A stretch of 64,000 nt of DNA from Cricetomys ansorgei. Lineage: Eukaryota; Chordata; Mammalia; Rodentia; Nesomyidae. A program made the position numbers and the translations under genes. A model generated the notes under the pieces. That model saw only the letters and a program-made list of their open reading frames with translations. It ran no database searches and had not been told where the DNA came from. The DNA is taken from assembly GCA_026225945.1 (NCBI GenBank), contig JAMJFZ010001805.1:1045501-1109500 (forward strand), given 5' to 3'. This document shows, in pieces, positions 35,261-46,215 of the stretch; the stretch's first letter is position 1, and every line of letters begins with the position of its first letter.

Positions 35261-38160
35261 CTGTGGCTGGGACATGAGGACTGGGTGATGGGAGGAGGAG
35301 AGGGAGAGGGACAGGACGGGGTGGCTATATGAGCAAGACCACCAGTATTCCTGAATACCTGCCACAAAGGGGAATTTCCTACTAGGATGTGTGTGTGTCT
35401 GCAAAGAAAAGTGCAATGGTTAGTTTTGATTGTCAGTTTGTCACAGTCCAGCATCACCTAGAAAGACAGCCTCAATGAGTGATTATTTACATTGCAAGCA
35501 GATCTGTGTGTGATTGTCTTAAGTTTACTAATCTGGAAAGAGTCAGATCACTGTGTGTGGCGCTCTTCCCTAGGCAGGGGGTCCTGAATTCTGTAAGAGT
35601 GGAGAAATGGAGCTGAGTAAGCAAGCATGTATTCACTTCTCTCTTTTCTTGACTGTAGATGCGATATGACTACCTTGTGTCCGAATTTTCTGCCTTGACC
35701 TCCCACACAGAAAGATGGATTCTAATCTGGAATTACAAGCTAAAATCTAAGCTGATTTTTTTGGTCAGGAATTTTATTGCAGCAACAGAAACAAAACTAA
35801 AACAGGTGGAGTGCTCCCTCTAGGACCACCATTGGGTAGTATTGAGTCAGGCCAATGCAAGTTTTCTCAGAGTCCCCAATAAAAGGACAAATGGAACCAA
35901 GTTCTGTGTTGTCCAGTAGCAGACTTGGCAAAGGCTTAGTCTGGAGCTAGGGCCAACACCTGCGAACTTGACTTCCCCCCCTAAGGATATTATAGTTATC
36001 AGTCCCAGGGCTGCTGTGTTCTCAGCCTGTGATATACTTGAAATATCCTGTGTTCTCTTTGTGCAACATTGCTTGATTAGCTTTATGCTGACTTCACCCC
36101 ATTATGTGATGGCTTTTTGTTGACTCTGTGCCATTTTTCCCCTTGAAAACTATATGTAAAATACTGTACTTCTTAATAAACTTGTTTGACATCAGACATA
36201 GCTTGTGAAATATACCCTGATCTCAAACTTTCCTGTTTTCTCTATCTTCTGATGCCCTGGTCCCCCACTTAGGAACCTGTCACTGAGGAACAGCCTGCTG
36301 CTGTAACTGATAGCTGCTATAACAGATTACTAACTTATAACTTACTCCTAACTTGTAGCAGATTCCCACTGTGCCTTTTTATCCTCTGTCTCAGGAAAGA
36401 TAGAAAGAAAATTTCACTGCTCTTACAAGAGGCCTTGAAAGAGAGAAAGAAATCTTCATTGCCCTTTTTGGTTGTCCTTACGCTTGGAGAACAGGAGCTG
36501 CAGAGAAGACCAGCATCTATCAAACCAACCCACCAATGGCCATCTGCCCCTGCACTCCCTTTATATTCTAAGCAAAGTTCCCACAAGTCCAGGTGGCATG
36601 TAATCATACAGAAGGCTGCATAAAACTTCTTCAAAATGTCCTGCTACATGCTGGTCCAGGTCAGGGCAGTTATGTCTTCTGTGAGCATTTCACAGTGCAT
36701 TTTTCATGAAACAAACCTGGCATGTGTCCCCCAAAGTAATACATAGTTGAATATATGTAGTGAGCGCTGTGTTTCATAAAGATGGCCAAGTTCTCCTCTC
36801 TGGGCCTCACGTCCCAAGGAGAGGAAGGACGCCACACACACTTGTATTTCACAGAGCTAGCCAGGTCTTGTCAGTGCTTTTATAACATGCGTTTGGAGGG
36901 TGTGCTGGGGTGTCTAATCCTTGGCTTAATCTATGTGTAGGATAGATATGAGTGTGGCCCCAAATAAAGTCACAAACTTAATTAAAATACTATGAAATTT
37001 GGTTTGAAAATTTTCAGGGGTGGGGATGGGTGGGTAACTCAATTGCATGACTCTGGAGTATGCACTTTGTAGATGATGTCTTGTTATGTTAAAAAATGAC
37101 CTATCTTCTGGGTAGAAATAGTCTCTTAATTTGTATTTGCTCATGAGCACATTTTAAAAAGTGTTCTCTGATACTCCTACAAGCTGAAACTCTTAGGTTG
37201 TACTGGGATAGAAAAGCCTTTGGTGGGGATTGTTACCACCTGGAACTTGTCTGCTCTAGCTCTGTTGGGCACAGGGCGCCCAATATACATCCACTCCCCA
37301 GGTGGAAAGACTGCCTTTGGCCAGGTGAATACAGGGATTTCTGCTATCCAAATAGTTTTGGGGAAGTCCTCAAACAGGGATCAGCAAGCAGTTCTGTTTT
37401 GAACAATGTTTAACCCCCTTTGTAGCAGATAGCTACTTGGTGGCTCACCAAAGAAGACACGGAGGCATTTTTCATAGATGCAAGCCTTGCCAAACTTCAA
37501 CAGAGGGAACCACCATCCTGGTAGTGCCAGTCTGGACAGTGGAACCCTGAGTGTCTGAGCTCAGGTGCTTTTATTGATTCAGAACACCTTAGGTGTTCTA
37601 CTGATAGCTTGTGCAGATCATGTGCAACAAAACATCTCCCACATAAATCCAACACCTGCAAACAATACAAATGCCAAGGCCTAGGTGGCCCTTTCCCTAA
37701 ACAATGTGCAAAACAATATCTAAACATATCTAAAAATAAACTTCTACAACACCTCCAGTTAAACCAACCAATCAGCCATCCAACCAACAAACAGCCCATT
37801 GCATGAGTTATATTAATGCACAACCTGTGGAACAAGCATGGGTCTCCTATAGGTGTTGAACATAATGACAAATGTTCAATAAATACAACGGAGAATAATA
37901 AGGTTTGGGGCAGGTCTCTGATTCTATGACAGAATCACACAGGCTCTGGAGAGGTGTGTTCAGGGTGTGTCTCTACCCACCAGTCTTCACTGCTTACCAA
38001 CACAAATCTTTATGTCTGATGACTCTGAGAAGCTGTCATAATAAATGCACCGGTAAGATCTTGAAGTGTGCTCCAACGCAGGAACACTGACGATTCTAGG
38101 TGGCTGGAAAAGGCACCGGGCTCCAGAAGTGTGTGACTCGCCCATTCAACCTCAACTCAC
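35261..38160. other. FBN3 interval in which ~20 module exons are missing
   Basis: Between the exon for cbEGF5 (38.2 kb) and the DVNECDQNP exon (35.2 kb), a fibrillin gene should hold many cbEGF and TB exons. Only 2.9 kb remains. It contains a dispersed repeat (about 35415-35810), unremarkable DNA at 35.8-37.4 kb and an LTR-like element at 37425-37752. No exon was recognised. Confidence 0.6.
37425..37752 (+). mobile_element. LTR-like ~310-bp repeat, copy 3
   Basis: Shares GGTGGCTCACCAAAGAAGAC, GAGGGAACCACCATCCTGG, TTTTATTGATTCAGAAC and ATAAACTTCTACAACA with the other copies. Its 5' end is diverged. Confidence 0.65.
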
Positions 38161-38282
38161 CCATGCAACTCCGTCAGGGCTGAGCTTGAAACCTGCATTG
38201 CACACACAGTGAAAGCTGCCTTCTGTGTTGATACAATGCTCTGTGTGTCAGAGGTCACCAAAAATAATACATTCATCTGCAT
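38161..38282 (-). pseudogene. Fbn3: FBN3 cbEGF5 exon, nonsense codon
   Basis: CCCACAG acceptor, then DADECIIFGDL*HTEHC and [19 protein letters not shown], ending at a GTGAGT donor. A TGA at 38248-38250 replaces the second cysteine. The text is closest to the fibrillin cbEGF that reads DECLQNG...[11 protein letters not shown] in FBN1. The exon is about one codon short near its 3' end. Confidence 0.92.
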
Positions 38283-38339
38283 CTGTGGGGAGGAAGTCAC
38301 AGGCAGCTAGAAGGCATCATCTTCCCTTGGCCAGGCTCT

Positions 38340-38654
38340 CTCTCCCCACTTCCTCCACTCTTGGATAGATGGATGGTGGATGAATAGAAGATGGGTGGAA
38401 ATGTGGTCATATGGATGGATAGGTGATGGATGGGTGAATGTGAAAGTCAGAGTGGATGAATTGATCAATGGATGGATGGATGATGGTTAGAGGTGTGTGT
38501 GCGTGTGTGTGTGTTTGAGAGAGAGAGAGTGTGTGTATGAGTGTGTGTGTGCATGTGTGAGAGTGTGTGAGTGTGTAAGTGTGTGTGAGAGTGAGTGTGT
38601 GTGAGTGTGTGTAAGTGTGTGTGAGTGTGTGTGTGTGTGAGTGTGTGTGTGTGT

Positions 38655-38695
<41 letters not shown>

Positions 38696-38886
38696 TGAGT
38701 ATGTGTGAATGAGTGAATATATGGATGATTAGACAGATAGGTGGGTTGCAGGATGAATGGATGGGTGGATAGATGTTTAGGTGAATGGGTAGATGGGTTG
38801 TGGGTAGATGGTTGGATAGGTGGGTGGATGGATAGGTGATGAATGAGGGACAGATGGATGAGTAAACTGGTAAATGGGTAGATCAA
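38340..38886. repeat. (GGAT)n / (GT)n compound satellite-like array
   Basis: Decayed GGAT/GGTA tetranucleotides on both sides of a long (GTGTGA)/(GT)n core at 38488-38710. A 159-aa minus-strand open frame of Thr-His repeats is an artefact of this periodicity. Confidence 0.93.
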
Positions 38887-39405
38887 TGTGGGGGTATTAT
38901 AGTATCACAGAGAAGTTCAAATCAAGAGAGCAGCCTCAGGATGCTAAGCTTCAAATAGAAGATTAGAGAGATAGCCTTCAAGAGACTGATCAAGCACGGC
39001 GTTCCTGAAGCATATTTATTGATAATTACACAGAAACCAATTTAGGGCAGGGAAAGTTCCACATGCCAAACCTTTGATCTAGGTGCTGCTTCAAAGAAAA
39101 ATACAGCCTATGAACAATCCACACAAACCCCAGTCCCTCAATTGAGCACTGTTCCCAATGTTCAACAAAGCAAGACGTCTTTGCCAGGAGTGTCTTGTGA
39201 CTGGATCATGTGGAGGCTGAAAGTCCCTAGAAAACAGCTCCATCAATCACAGAAAACAAGTATTGATCTATCATGGATTTCTTCAAAGCCCAAGCATGTC
39301 TACAAACAATTTCTTCACATCCAATGATTAGGTACAGGTCTAAAAAGAATTTATTCATATCAAATGATTAAGACAAGTACACAGGCTTACTGATTCCCTG
39401 CTACA
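38887..39405. mobile_element. Candidate LTR-like insertion in the GGAT array
   Basis: Non-repetitive 520-bp block that interrupts the GGAT-type array, beginning TGTGGGGGTATTATAG and ending CCCTGCTACA. The ends fit TG...CA but no target duplication is evident. Identity unknown. Confidence 0.35.
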
Positions 39406-39529
39406 CTGATGAGTGGTAGATATTTGGATAAACGAGCAGGCAGATGTTCAGAGGGATGGATAGCTAGATTGACAGAAGGACAGACATGTGGTTAGGTAGA
39501 TGAGTGAGTGTGTGGGTGTAGTAGTAAGC

Positions 39530-39839
39530 TGCTGTGGTGGCTCACCATAGAGACAGGAGGCATTCTTACATGTGCAAACTCTGCCAGACTTCAGCAGAAG
39601 GAACCACCATCGTGGCCAACACCATACTCAGTGGAACCCCGAGCATCTGAGCTCAGATGTTTTATTGATTTCAGAACTTCTCAGGTATTCGACTGATAGC
39701 ACATACAGATCATTAGCAATCAAACATCCCCCACAGAAATCCAACACCTGCAAACAATACAAAACACCCTAGACATCCCTCACCCAACAGTGCATAAAAC
39801 AATTATTTTATATATAACTAAAAATAATCTTCTGCAACA
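39530..39839 (+). mobile_element. LTR-like ~310-bp repeat, copy 4
   Basis: Starts TGCTGTGGTGGCTCACCATA and ends AATCTTCTGCAACA. It is inserted within GGAT/GATG-type repeat DNA, which resumes directly after it (ATGGGTAGATGAGTGGG). Confidence 0.7.
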
Positions 39840-39952
39840 TATGGGTAGATGAGTGGGTGGAAAAAGGATTGGGTGAATGGATGGGTAGGTGAATTGATGG
39901 GTGGGATGTGGGTACACTGTTAGGTATGTGGATGATGGATGGCCACACCTAC

Positions 39953-40067
39953 ATACACTTCCTCGGTAAGGACGGCCTGGAAACCCTCATGGCAATGGCA
40001 GTGTTAGGAGTCAGGTGTGTTAGTACAGTCACCATGGTAGCAGATGCTACAGTACATTCATCCATGT
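39953..40067 (-). pseudogene. Fbn3: FBN3 cbEGF4 exon, nonsense codon and frameshift
   Basis: Starts DMDECT, then shifts frame to CYHGDCTNTPDS*HCHCHEGF. A TAA at 40004-40006 lies where fibrillins have Tyr or Phe. About 115 nt instead of 120, so net small deletions. GTAGGT serves as the donor. Follows cbEGF3 in the expected order. Confidence 0.88.
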
Positions 40068-40123
40068 CTTTGGGTAGAAGACCCTGATCCCAACAGAGTG
40101 GAGGCCACCCAGCTGCAACTTAC

Positions 40124-40240
40124 TGGTACGTTCTTAAAGTGCATCATGGGTATAGCCCAAGTTGCATTCACACTCACATTCTGGGAGGGGTGGGCAGGCA
40201 CCCATTGAGGTACAAGTTGGTGAAGTGGGGACAGATGTCA
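40124..40240 (-). pseudogene. Fbn3: FBN3 cbEGF3 exon, frameshifted
   Basis: Reads ICPHFTNLYLNGCLPTPP, then in another frame ECECECNLGYTHDAL before TAA and a GTAAGT donor. Fits the atypical fibrillin cbEGF after the Gly/Pro-rich region (ICPNFTN...CNMGY in FBN2-like text). The upstream border is not determined. Confidence 0.82.
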
Positions 40241-40616
40241 AAGGTCTGGTTCAGAGTGGCTTTACTTTTAATGGAGCCAATGAGGATACCTGAGCATGGA
40301 CTCCCTTCTCTCAGCCAGAGCCTGAGCTTTCCTCTAGGTTCTGATGTCAATAGAGGCTTTGGAATGTCTGGCTCAGACACCATCATCATGCCCTATTCAG
40401 GTACCCACCTCAGGCCTAGACCTTACCTTGAGTGCAGAGCTTCAGTGTAGAGTAAGACTTTTTATTTAGGGTTTGAGTCCAAAATGTTCCTCTCAGGCAC
40501 ATTTTTGTTTGTTTTGTGTGTGGGGTGGTCAGAGTCCATGTGTGCATGTGTAGGCCATAACCTTGGGTGCCTTTTCTAGGAGCCTTGTTTTTATAAACTT
40601 AATTTTTAAAACACAC

Positions 40617-40679
<63 letters not shown>

Positions 40680-42335
40680 TTGGTGAGCTCTAGGTCCAAT
40701 GATAGACTGTGCCTCAAAACATAAGATGAGAAGCATGTGTGGATGTCAGAGGCAACCTTGGTCTCAGTCTGCTCTTCCACTTTGAGACAGTATCTCATTG
40801 CCTCTGCTAATGCCAGGCTGATTTCTCTTAAGTTCTGGAGACTCTCCTGCCTCTGCCTCAAATATTATAGCAGGAACACTGGGATTATAGATATATGTTA
40901 CTGCATTCAGCTTTATATAGTGTCTAGAGATCTGAACTCAATGCTCAAACCTGCACACCAAGTGCTCCTGAGCTGTCCCTCCATCTTTATATTTGAGTCA
41001 GGGTCTGTCACTGGACCAGAGCTCACCAATTATACTAGGATTGCTGGCTAGTGAGCTCCAGGGGTCCTCTTTTCTCTACTTCCCTGCACTGGAATTACAA
41101 ATTCACGTCCTACATCTGGCTTTTTAAAGTGGGCACTAGGGATGGAACTGAGGTCCTCCTGACTGCACAGCAAACACTCCATCTCCACAGTCCTTACTTA
41201 TTTATTTGTTTTGAGACAGTATCTCACAAAATCAAGGCTGGCTCTGCACTAATTATACAGCTAAGATGGACCTTGAGCTCCCAATCTTCCTGCCTCCCAG
41301 TCCTGAGATGACAAATGTACACTTCCATGACTGTGCTATGCAGTATATTGTGCAGAAGAACTCATGCATTCATACATGCTAGGCAAGCCCTCTACCAACT
41401 GAGCCACACTCCCCAGACCCTTGTGTGGACTCCGAATAAAAATAGATGACTTATAATACCTCATACGATACAAATGCTATGCTAATATTTGTGTGTGTGA
41501 GGGGGCGGATATGTGTGTGGTGGGTGAGTGCATGTATGTTCAAATATCTATTTTTTAAAGCTTTACTTTTCAATGTCTATGTGGATGTATGCACACATGT
41601 GTACAGTGTCCTCAGAGGCTGAAAGAAGGCATTGGATTCCCTGGAGCTGGAGTTACAGGCAGTTGCAGGCACCCACTGTGGGAGCTGGGGACAGAATTTG
41701 GTATCTCTGGAAGAGCATCAAGCACTCTTATTTATTAAGCCATCTCCCCGGCCCATGCAAATAGTTGCCATACATTGCTTATAAAACAGTGAGAAGAGTT
41801 GGTCTATGTTCAGTGCAGGTGTAATTGTTCTTCTCAAGTATTTTCTATTTAAGGTTGGTTTAAACAGTAAGTATGGAAGGCTAGCTATATTTCACCCTGA
41901 GAATCCTGATCCAAAGCCCCAAGTCCATCAAAGAGAGGCCTCCTTCTTTTCTTCAGGGTCATTTCCCCAGATTCAAGCCCAGGCCTAATTTTTGAAACCC
42001 CTTACCCCCAGAGTGTATCAATGTTGCCAGAGCTCAACCTGAGGATTCCATGCCCATTGGGACCATGGGGGTTGTGTTATGCTGGCTCCAGGTTGTTAGA
42101 TCCAGCTTCTGAGAGTCCAGGGAAGAGGTCTGCATAGGCAGGTAGAAGTGGGAGCCCCTAGGTACACAGTCTCAGGAATTCGTCTGCAAATAACACAGCT
42201 TGAAGGCCAGTGATCAAAAGTGCTTGTCCTGCAAACCTGAAGACCTGAGTCAAAATGGAAGGAGAGTACCAACTCCACATATTTGTTTTCTAACTTCCAC
42301 AAGCAAGTGCATCTATGGCTTTCCATCACATATTA

Positions 42336-42379
<44 letters not shown>

Positions 42380-42447
42380 AGAATATGAAGCTAGGCCAGT
42401 GATCCCTCTTATGATCACTCTATTTATGAGATCAAACTGTTACTCAC
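40241..42447. other. FBN3 intron: (CT)n, B2, (GAT)n; Gly/Pro-rich exon not found
   Basis: (CT)n at 40616-40673, diverged B1-like pieces around 40780-41400, antisense B2 at about 41555-41756, and (GAT)n at 42336-42380. The exon for the Gly- or Pro-rich region that should lie here was not recognised. Confidence 0.6.
42336..42380. repeat. (GAT)n trinucleotide repeat
   Basis: Perfect run of about 14-15 GAT units, 70 bp from the FBN3 TB exon. Confidence 0.97.
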
Positions 42448-42587
42448 CAGGACCCTGTAGAGGACACAGCTTGGGAATGAACACCTGCCGTTGTTACAGC
42501 AGCACTCACTCTGTGTGTAATGGCCAGTGAGCTCTGCGGCACACTGACCCCTGAGAAGCACTGAGAAGCAGGTGTCCATCCGGTGAT
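42448..42587 (-). pseudogene. Fbn3: FBN3 early TB/8-cys exon
   Basis: GTTGTAG acceptor, then DHRMDTCFSVLLRGQCAAEL, TGHYTQSECCCNNGRC and a GTGAGT donor. The CCC triplet and GRC spacing are TB hallmarks. After GRC the expected CPLQGP appears one base out of frame, so a one-base indel lies between. No stop in the main frame. Lies between cbEGF2 and cbEGF3 as in other fibrillins. Confidence 0.88.
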
Positions 42588-43418
42588 CTACAACAAGATA
42601 CAGAGGGGTTGGTTAGCAATCACTGGGAAAAGACAGATTCAAATCCCAGTACTACCTGCACTGCTTGTAGAATGGCTCTCCTTCCTGTCATAACTTTGTT
42701 TTCCTGTCTATAAATGAGGGTGCTTCAAGCACCATAGTGCCTCAGGGGAGTGTTTCTCAGGAGAAGAGTCTGACATTGATCTAGAGAGATGAAAAGCACA
42801 GGATCTGAGTTCAAGTCTCAGAACCCACATAAAAAGCAGACAAACTGGGTATGATGCCATGCACTTGCAATCCCAGCACTGAGAAGGTGGAGAGAGGTAG
42901 ATCTCTAGAGTTCAATGGTCAGTCAACCTAGCTAACATGGTGAGTTCCAGGCCAGGGAGATCATGCTTCAAAAACAGTCAAGGTAGGGGATGCTCTCCAT
43001 GGTTAAGAAGCTGCTGCTATTCCAGAGAACCTGAGTTCATTTCCTGGCACCCACATTAGGTGGCTAACAACCTCTTGTAACTTCAGCTTTAGGGGACCTG
43101 ATACCCTCTTCTGGGTTCTGCAGGCACCTACAGACAGGTGACATGTACTCATATAGATACACACACATACATAGCATAATAGGAATAATAAATAATGAAA
43201 TATAATCTTATTTTGCTTGTTTTTCAACCATACTTCATTGAAATGGAAAGAATCACTTTCCAGTCATGGTTCCACCGGGGCTCAAACCCAGGACCTTCTG
43301 CATGTAAAGAAGATCTGATAATCACTGCACTACAGAACCTTGAAAAAAATTAAAAAACAAAATGTAGGACAGTGCATCAAGAGCAACTCCTGAGGATGTC
43401 ACAAGCACACATGTGTAT

Positions 43419-43466
<48 letters not shown>

Positions 43467-44924
43467 ACACTACCTTTAGCATGTGAGTAAGCCCTGATAG
43501 TACCTCCTATTCTAAATTTGGGCTTGGTCTGGACCAGAGTCTCAGTATCTCAAGCTGGCATCAGTAGCATTCAAGCATGACGAGGAAGACCTCTTATCTC
43601 TTAGAAAGGCTAGGGCTGCCTCTTGCAAACTCAAGCATGGATGTGGAGCTCTATATCCATATGTCCCTGCTTGCTGGCCTTGGCTGTCACAGGGAAGCAC
43701 TGAGAAGCATTCCCAAGTGCAAGTGGATACTTGAGCAGCTATTGCCCCTGAAGAAACTGATCCTGAAGTTTCCTTGGCGTGAGAACCATGGACACTCCTC
43801 TGGTTCTCACCAGACTCTTGGGTCCATGGCTTTGCATGGGGATCAGAATTCTCAGGCTTATTTTTAGGTTAAATTCCTCAAAATATTGGGTGGTGTCTTT
43901 GGTTGAGAAACTCCTCCCACCAGCTGGGAGGGCTGCTGGCAGCTGTCCCTGTCCTACCCGATCCTGGAAAGTCATGCCAATCTTCCCATCATCCCAGTCT
44001 CACCCTGTGCACCAGGCACCTCACAGGTGTGTGTCTGTGTGTATGGGTGGTGGTGGTGTCAGGGGTCTTCTCTTAGAACCATAACAGCACTTTAAATGAG
44101 GTCTCTTTAGATGAGACAAGGTCAACGCTCTCATTCAAGGTTACCCAGATGTTAGATCTGGTGGAGGGTGGGGAACCAGATTCTTTAACCACATGGGATC
44201 TGACAAGCAGCTGTCTCTCCAATGGGGAGGAAAGACCGAATATAAGAATTTTAATATAAACTGTAACTGTTAACTCTTTAAATAGTCTCCATGAGCAAGC
44301 CCTAACAGGACACTCCTTACATCCATGATTACATGTTGAATACATGTGCCTCAACCAGTTATCTACAAATCATCTCAAAACTTCTATCTCACTACATCTT
44401 ACTATGTTTATTCTCTAGCTTTCTCCCTCTCTTCTTTTCCCCACCTCTTCAGAGTGGCCTTAAACTCATTCTATAGCCAAGGGTAGCCTTGAACTTCTGG
44501 TCATACGATCTCCATCTCCTGAGTACTACACTTTCAGGTGTGCAGCACTAAGACTCTACACGGTGTGGGCGTGGACCAGGACTTTGTGTGTGCTACATAA
44601 ACATTCCACCAACTGAGCCACAGTCCACACCCTACCACTCTCTATCCTCATTACGACTATTCACGATTTCAAGACTGGTATTGCTACTATCCCCAATATA
44701 TAGGTGGGGAAACTGAGGCAGCAAGAGATTTAAGTCACTTGAGTAATATCACATAGTTTTGGAAAACAGTTCAGCTGGAACTCAAAACTCAGGACTGAGG
44801 GGGTGGAGAGATGGTTCAGCAGAGGACTCAGGTTCAATTCTGAGCACCCACATGGTGGCTCACAACTGTCTGTAACTCTAGTTCTAAGGGATCTGATGCC
44901 CTCTTCTGGCCTCCTCAGGTACCA

Positions 44925-44977
<53 letters not shown>

Positions 44978-45987
44978 ACACACAGACACACACACACCAC
45001 CACTACCACCACCCCCACTACCAACAACAACAACATCCCCAAAACATGACAAAAATGAAGGGGTGGGGAGAAATGTTCCTAAGAGATTGGGGCACAGAGG
45101 AGCTGATTGGCAGAATGCATAGACATGGAAGAAAGAGAGCTGTAAAGGTAAAAATTCAGGATCTAAAGGTGAGAGGGGAGTCACGGAGGTGGAGGCTAGA
45201 GGGCCAGTGGGAGCACAAGTTGAAAGTCAGAGGGTCAGAGGAATAACATAAATGGAAGCTAGAAGTTCACGGGGGCACAGAGATTAAGGTTAGAAAGTCC
45301 ACAGGAAGGCATAAGGTCAAGCTGAGGAACAGAGGTTGGCACAAAGATGGATATGAGAGGGGAGTTGGGAACATAGAGTTGGAGGCTAGTGATCAGTGGG
45401 AGGATAGAGAGATGAGATAAATGGCGGGAACAGAGGTTACGGACGAAGTATGATGGAAGGGTAAGGACGGCCATCTAGCCCAAAGGCTCAGAACCAGAGA
45501 GACAGTCATGGTGGGAGCATGCTTGTGTGTAGCAAGTTGGAAGAACAGCAGAATCAGGAGGCTGTTCCAGGAGTGCTAAAGGACGTAGGAAAAGAGGATC
45601 AAAAGCATTCCCAGACCAGAGTCCATGAGAACACAGAGCAGTGGTTCTCAGCTGGGTAGCGGCTATCTGAAATCACATATTTCCAATGGTCTTAGGAACT
45701 GAGACACTGCTCAGTCAGTAGCAAAATTACAGTTAAAAAGTAGCAATGAAAATAATTTTATAGTTGGGGGTCACCATAACATGAGGAACTGTATTAAAGG
45801 ACCACAAGAATAGGAAGGTTGAGAACTACTGGCACAGAGGCTGGGCGGGCAAATGCTAGAGAGAATGAAACAGGAGTCCAGAAAGGCAGAGGATCGTAGG
45901 TATCAGGGGCCAGAGTGATGCTATCATCTTGGGGTGAGAGAGAGGTATTTTTCCCACTGTGTCCCTCTCCAGCCCCTTGGCCCATCT
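42588..45987. other. FBN3 intron with SINEs, (CA)n tracts and a tRNA-Val-like sequence
   Basis: B1-like 42785-42975, plus-strand B2 42975-43200, tRNA-Val-like sequence 43268-43339, (CA)n 43420-43470, inverted B1-like 44460-44630, plus-strand B2 44798-44925, (CA)n 44926-44998. The interval 45.0-45.6 kb has short direct GAGGCTAG/AGGTC-type repeats of no clear origin. No other exon found. Confidence 0.6.
43268..43339 (-). tRNA. tRNA-Val(UAC)-like gene or pseudogene
   Basis: The minus strand folds as a 72-nt tRNA. The acceptor GGTTCTG pairs with TGGAACC (two G-U). The anticodon loop TTTACAT has U33, anticodon UAC and A37. The T arm CTGGG-TTTGAGC-CCCGG is fully paired and the variable loop is AGGTC. 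It resembles mammalian tRNA-Val-UAC throughout. Damage: one mismatch in the D stem (G10-G25), one in the anticodon stem, and T56 in the T loop. No oligo-T terminator follows closely. Probably a decaying tRNA copy inside an FBN3 intron, although function cannot be excluded. Confidence 0.6.
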
Positions 45988-46131
45988 CATCCAGGCAACG
46001 GGCTCCATCCAGGCTGCTGACAAAGCCTTGGGGACAGGTGCACATGTAGCTCCCAATTGTGTTTGTGCAATCACCCCTGGAGTAGAGTCCTGGCACACTA
46101 AGACATGCATCAGCCCAACCCCTCAATTCCT
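45988..46131 (-). pseudogene. Fbn3: FBN3 cbEGF2 exon, damaged start and donor
   Basis: Reads ADACLSVPGLYSRGDC, then TNTIGSYMCTCPQGFVSS and LDGARCLDE. The DEC start has become DAC, the second cysteine is Tyr, and the GT donor is absent (GATGAGATGG). The true 5' border is uncertain (46113-46131). A trace RGGNCEGGYVC just upstream, at 46145-46185, might be cbEGF1 with a small deletion. This is the most N-terminal FBN3 sequence I can support. Confidence 0.87.
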
Positions 46132-46215
46132 CTGCAGGGAACCAAATAACACACACATATCCACCTTCACAATTGCCGCCTCTGATACTGAGCTGCAAGA
46201 CAGCGGCCCTGGCAG

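Larger units (their letters stand above)
13320..46131 (-). pseudogene. Fbn3: FBN3 (fibrillin-3) pseudogene, sixteen remnant exons
   Basis: Fibrillin-3 is an extracellular matrix glycoprotein of microfibrils, built from repeated calcium-binding EGF (cbEGF) modules interrupted by 8-cysteine TB modules. Read on the minus strand from 46.1 to 13.3 kb, the remnants match fibrillin modules in strict N-to-C order: cbEGF2, TB, cbEGF3, 4 and 5; then, after a gap, the cbEGF series DVNECDQNP..., HNCDRHASC, CENLPGMF, CQELPGLCQG and TCYNNLGNYTC; a two-exon TB; two more cbEGFs; and, after a second gap, the furin-site and terminal exons. The sequence ACYECKINGLSP next to RPRR and the end HLQLL identify FBN3 rather than FBN1 or FBN2. 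Many exons keep phase-1 AG/GT borders and about 123-126-nt lengths. At least four nonsense codons, several frameshifts, lost cysteines and lost donors rule out a working protein. FBN3 loss is known in mouse and rat; this is a frozen copy of such a loss. Confidence 0.95.

Noticed and set aside
38407..38886. 159-codon Thr-His-rich frame on the minus strand.
   Set aside because: Product of the (GT)n/(GGAT)n array; no protein-like composition.
46140..46200. Possible FBN3 cbEGF1 remnant (RGGNCEGGYVC).
   Set aside because: Too short and without a full cysteine pattern; mentioned only as a hint under the cbEGF2 exon.
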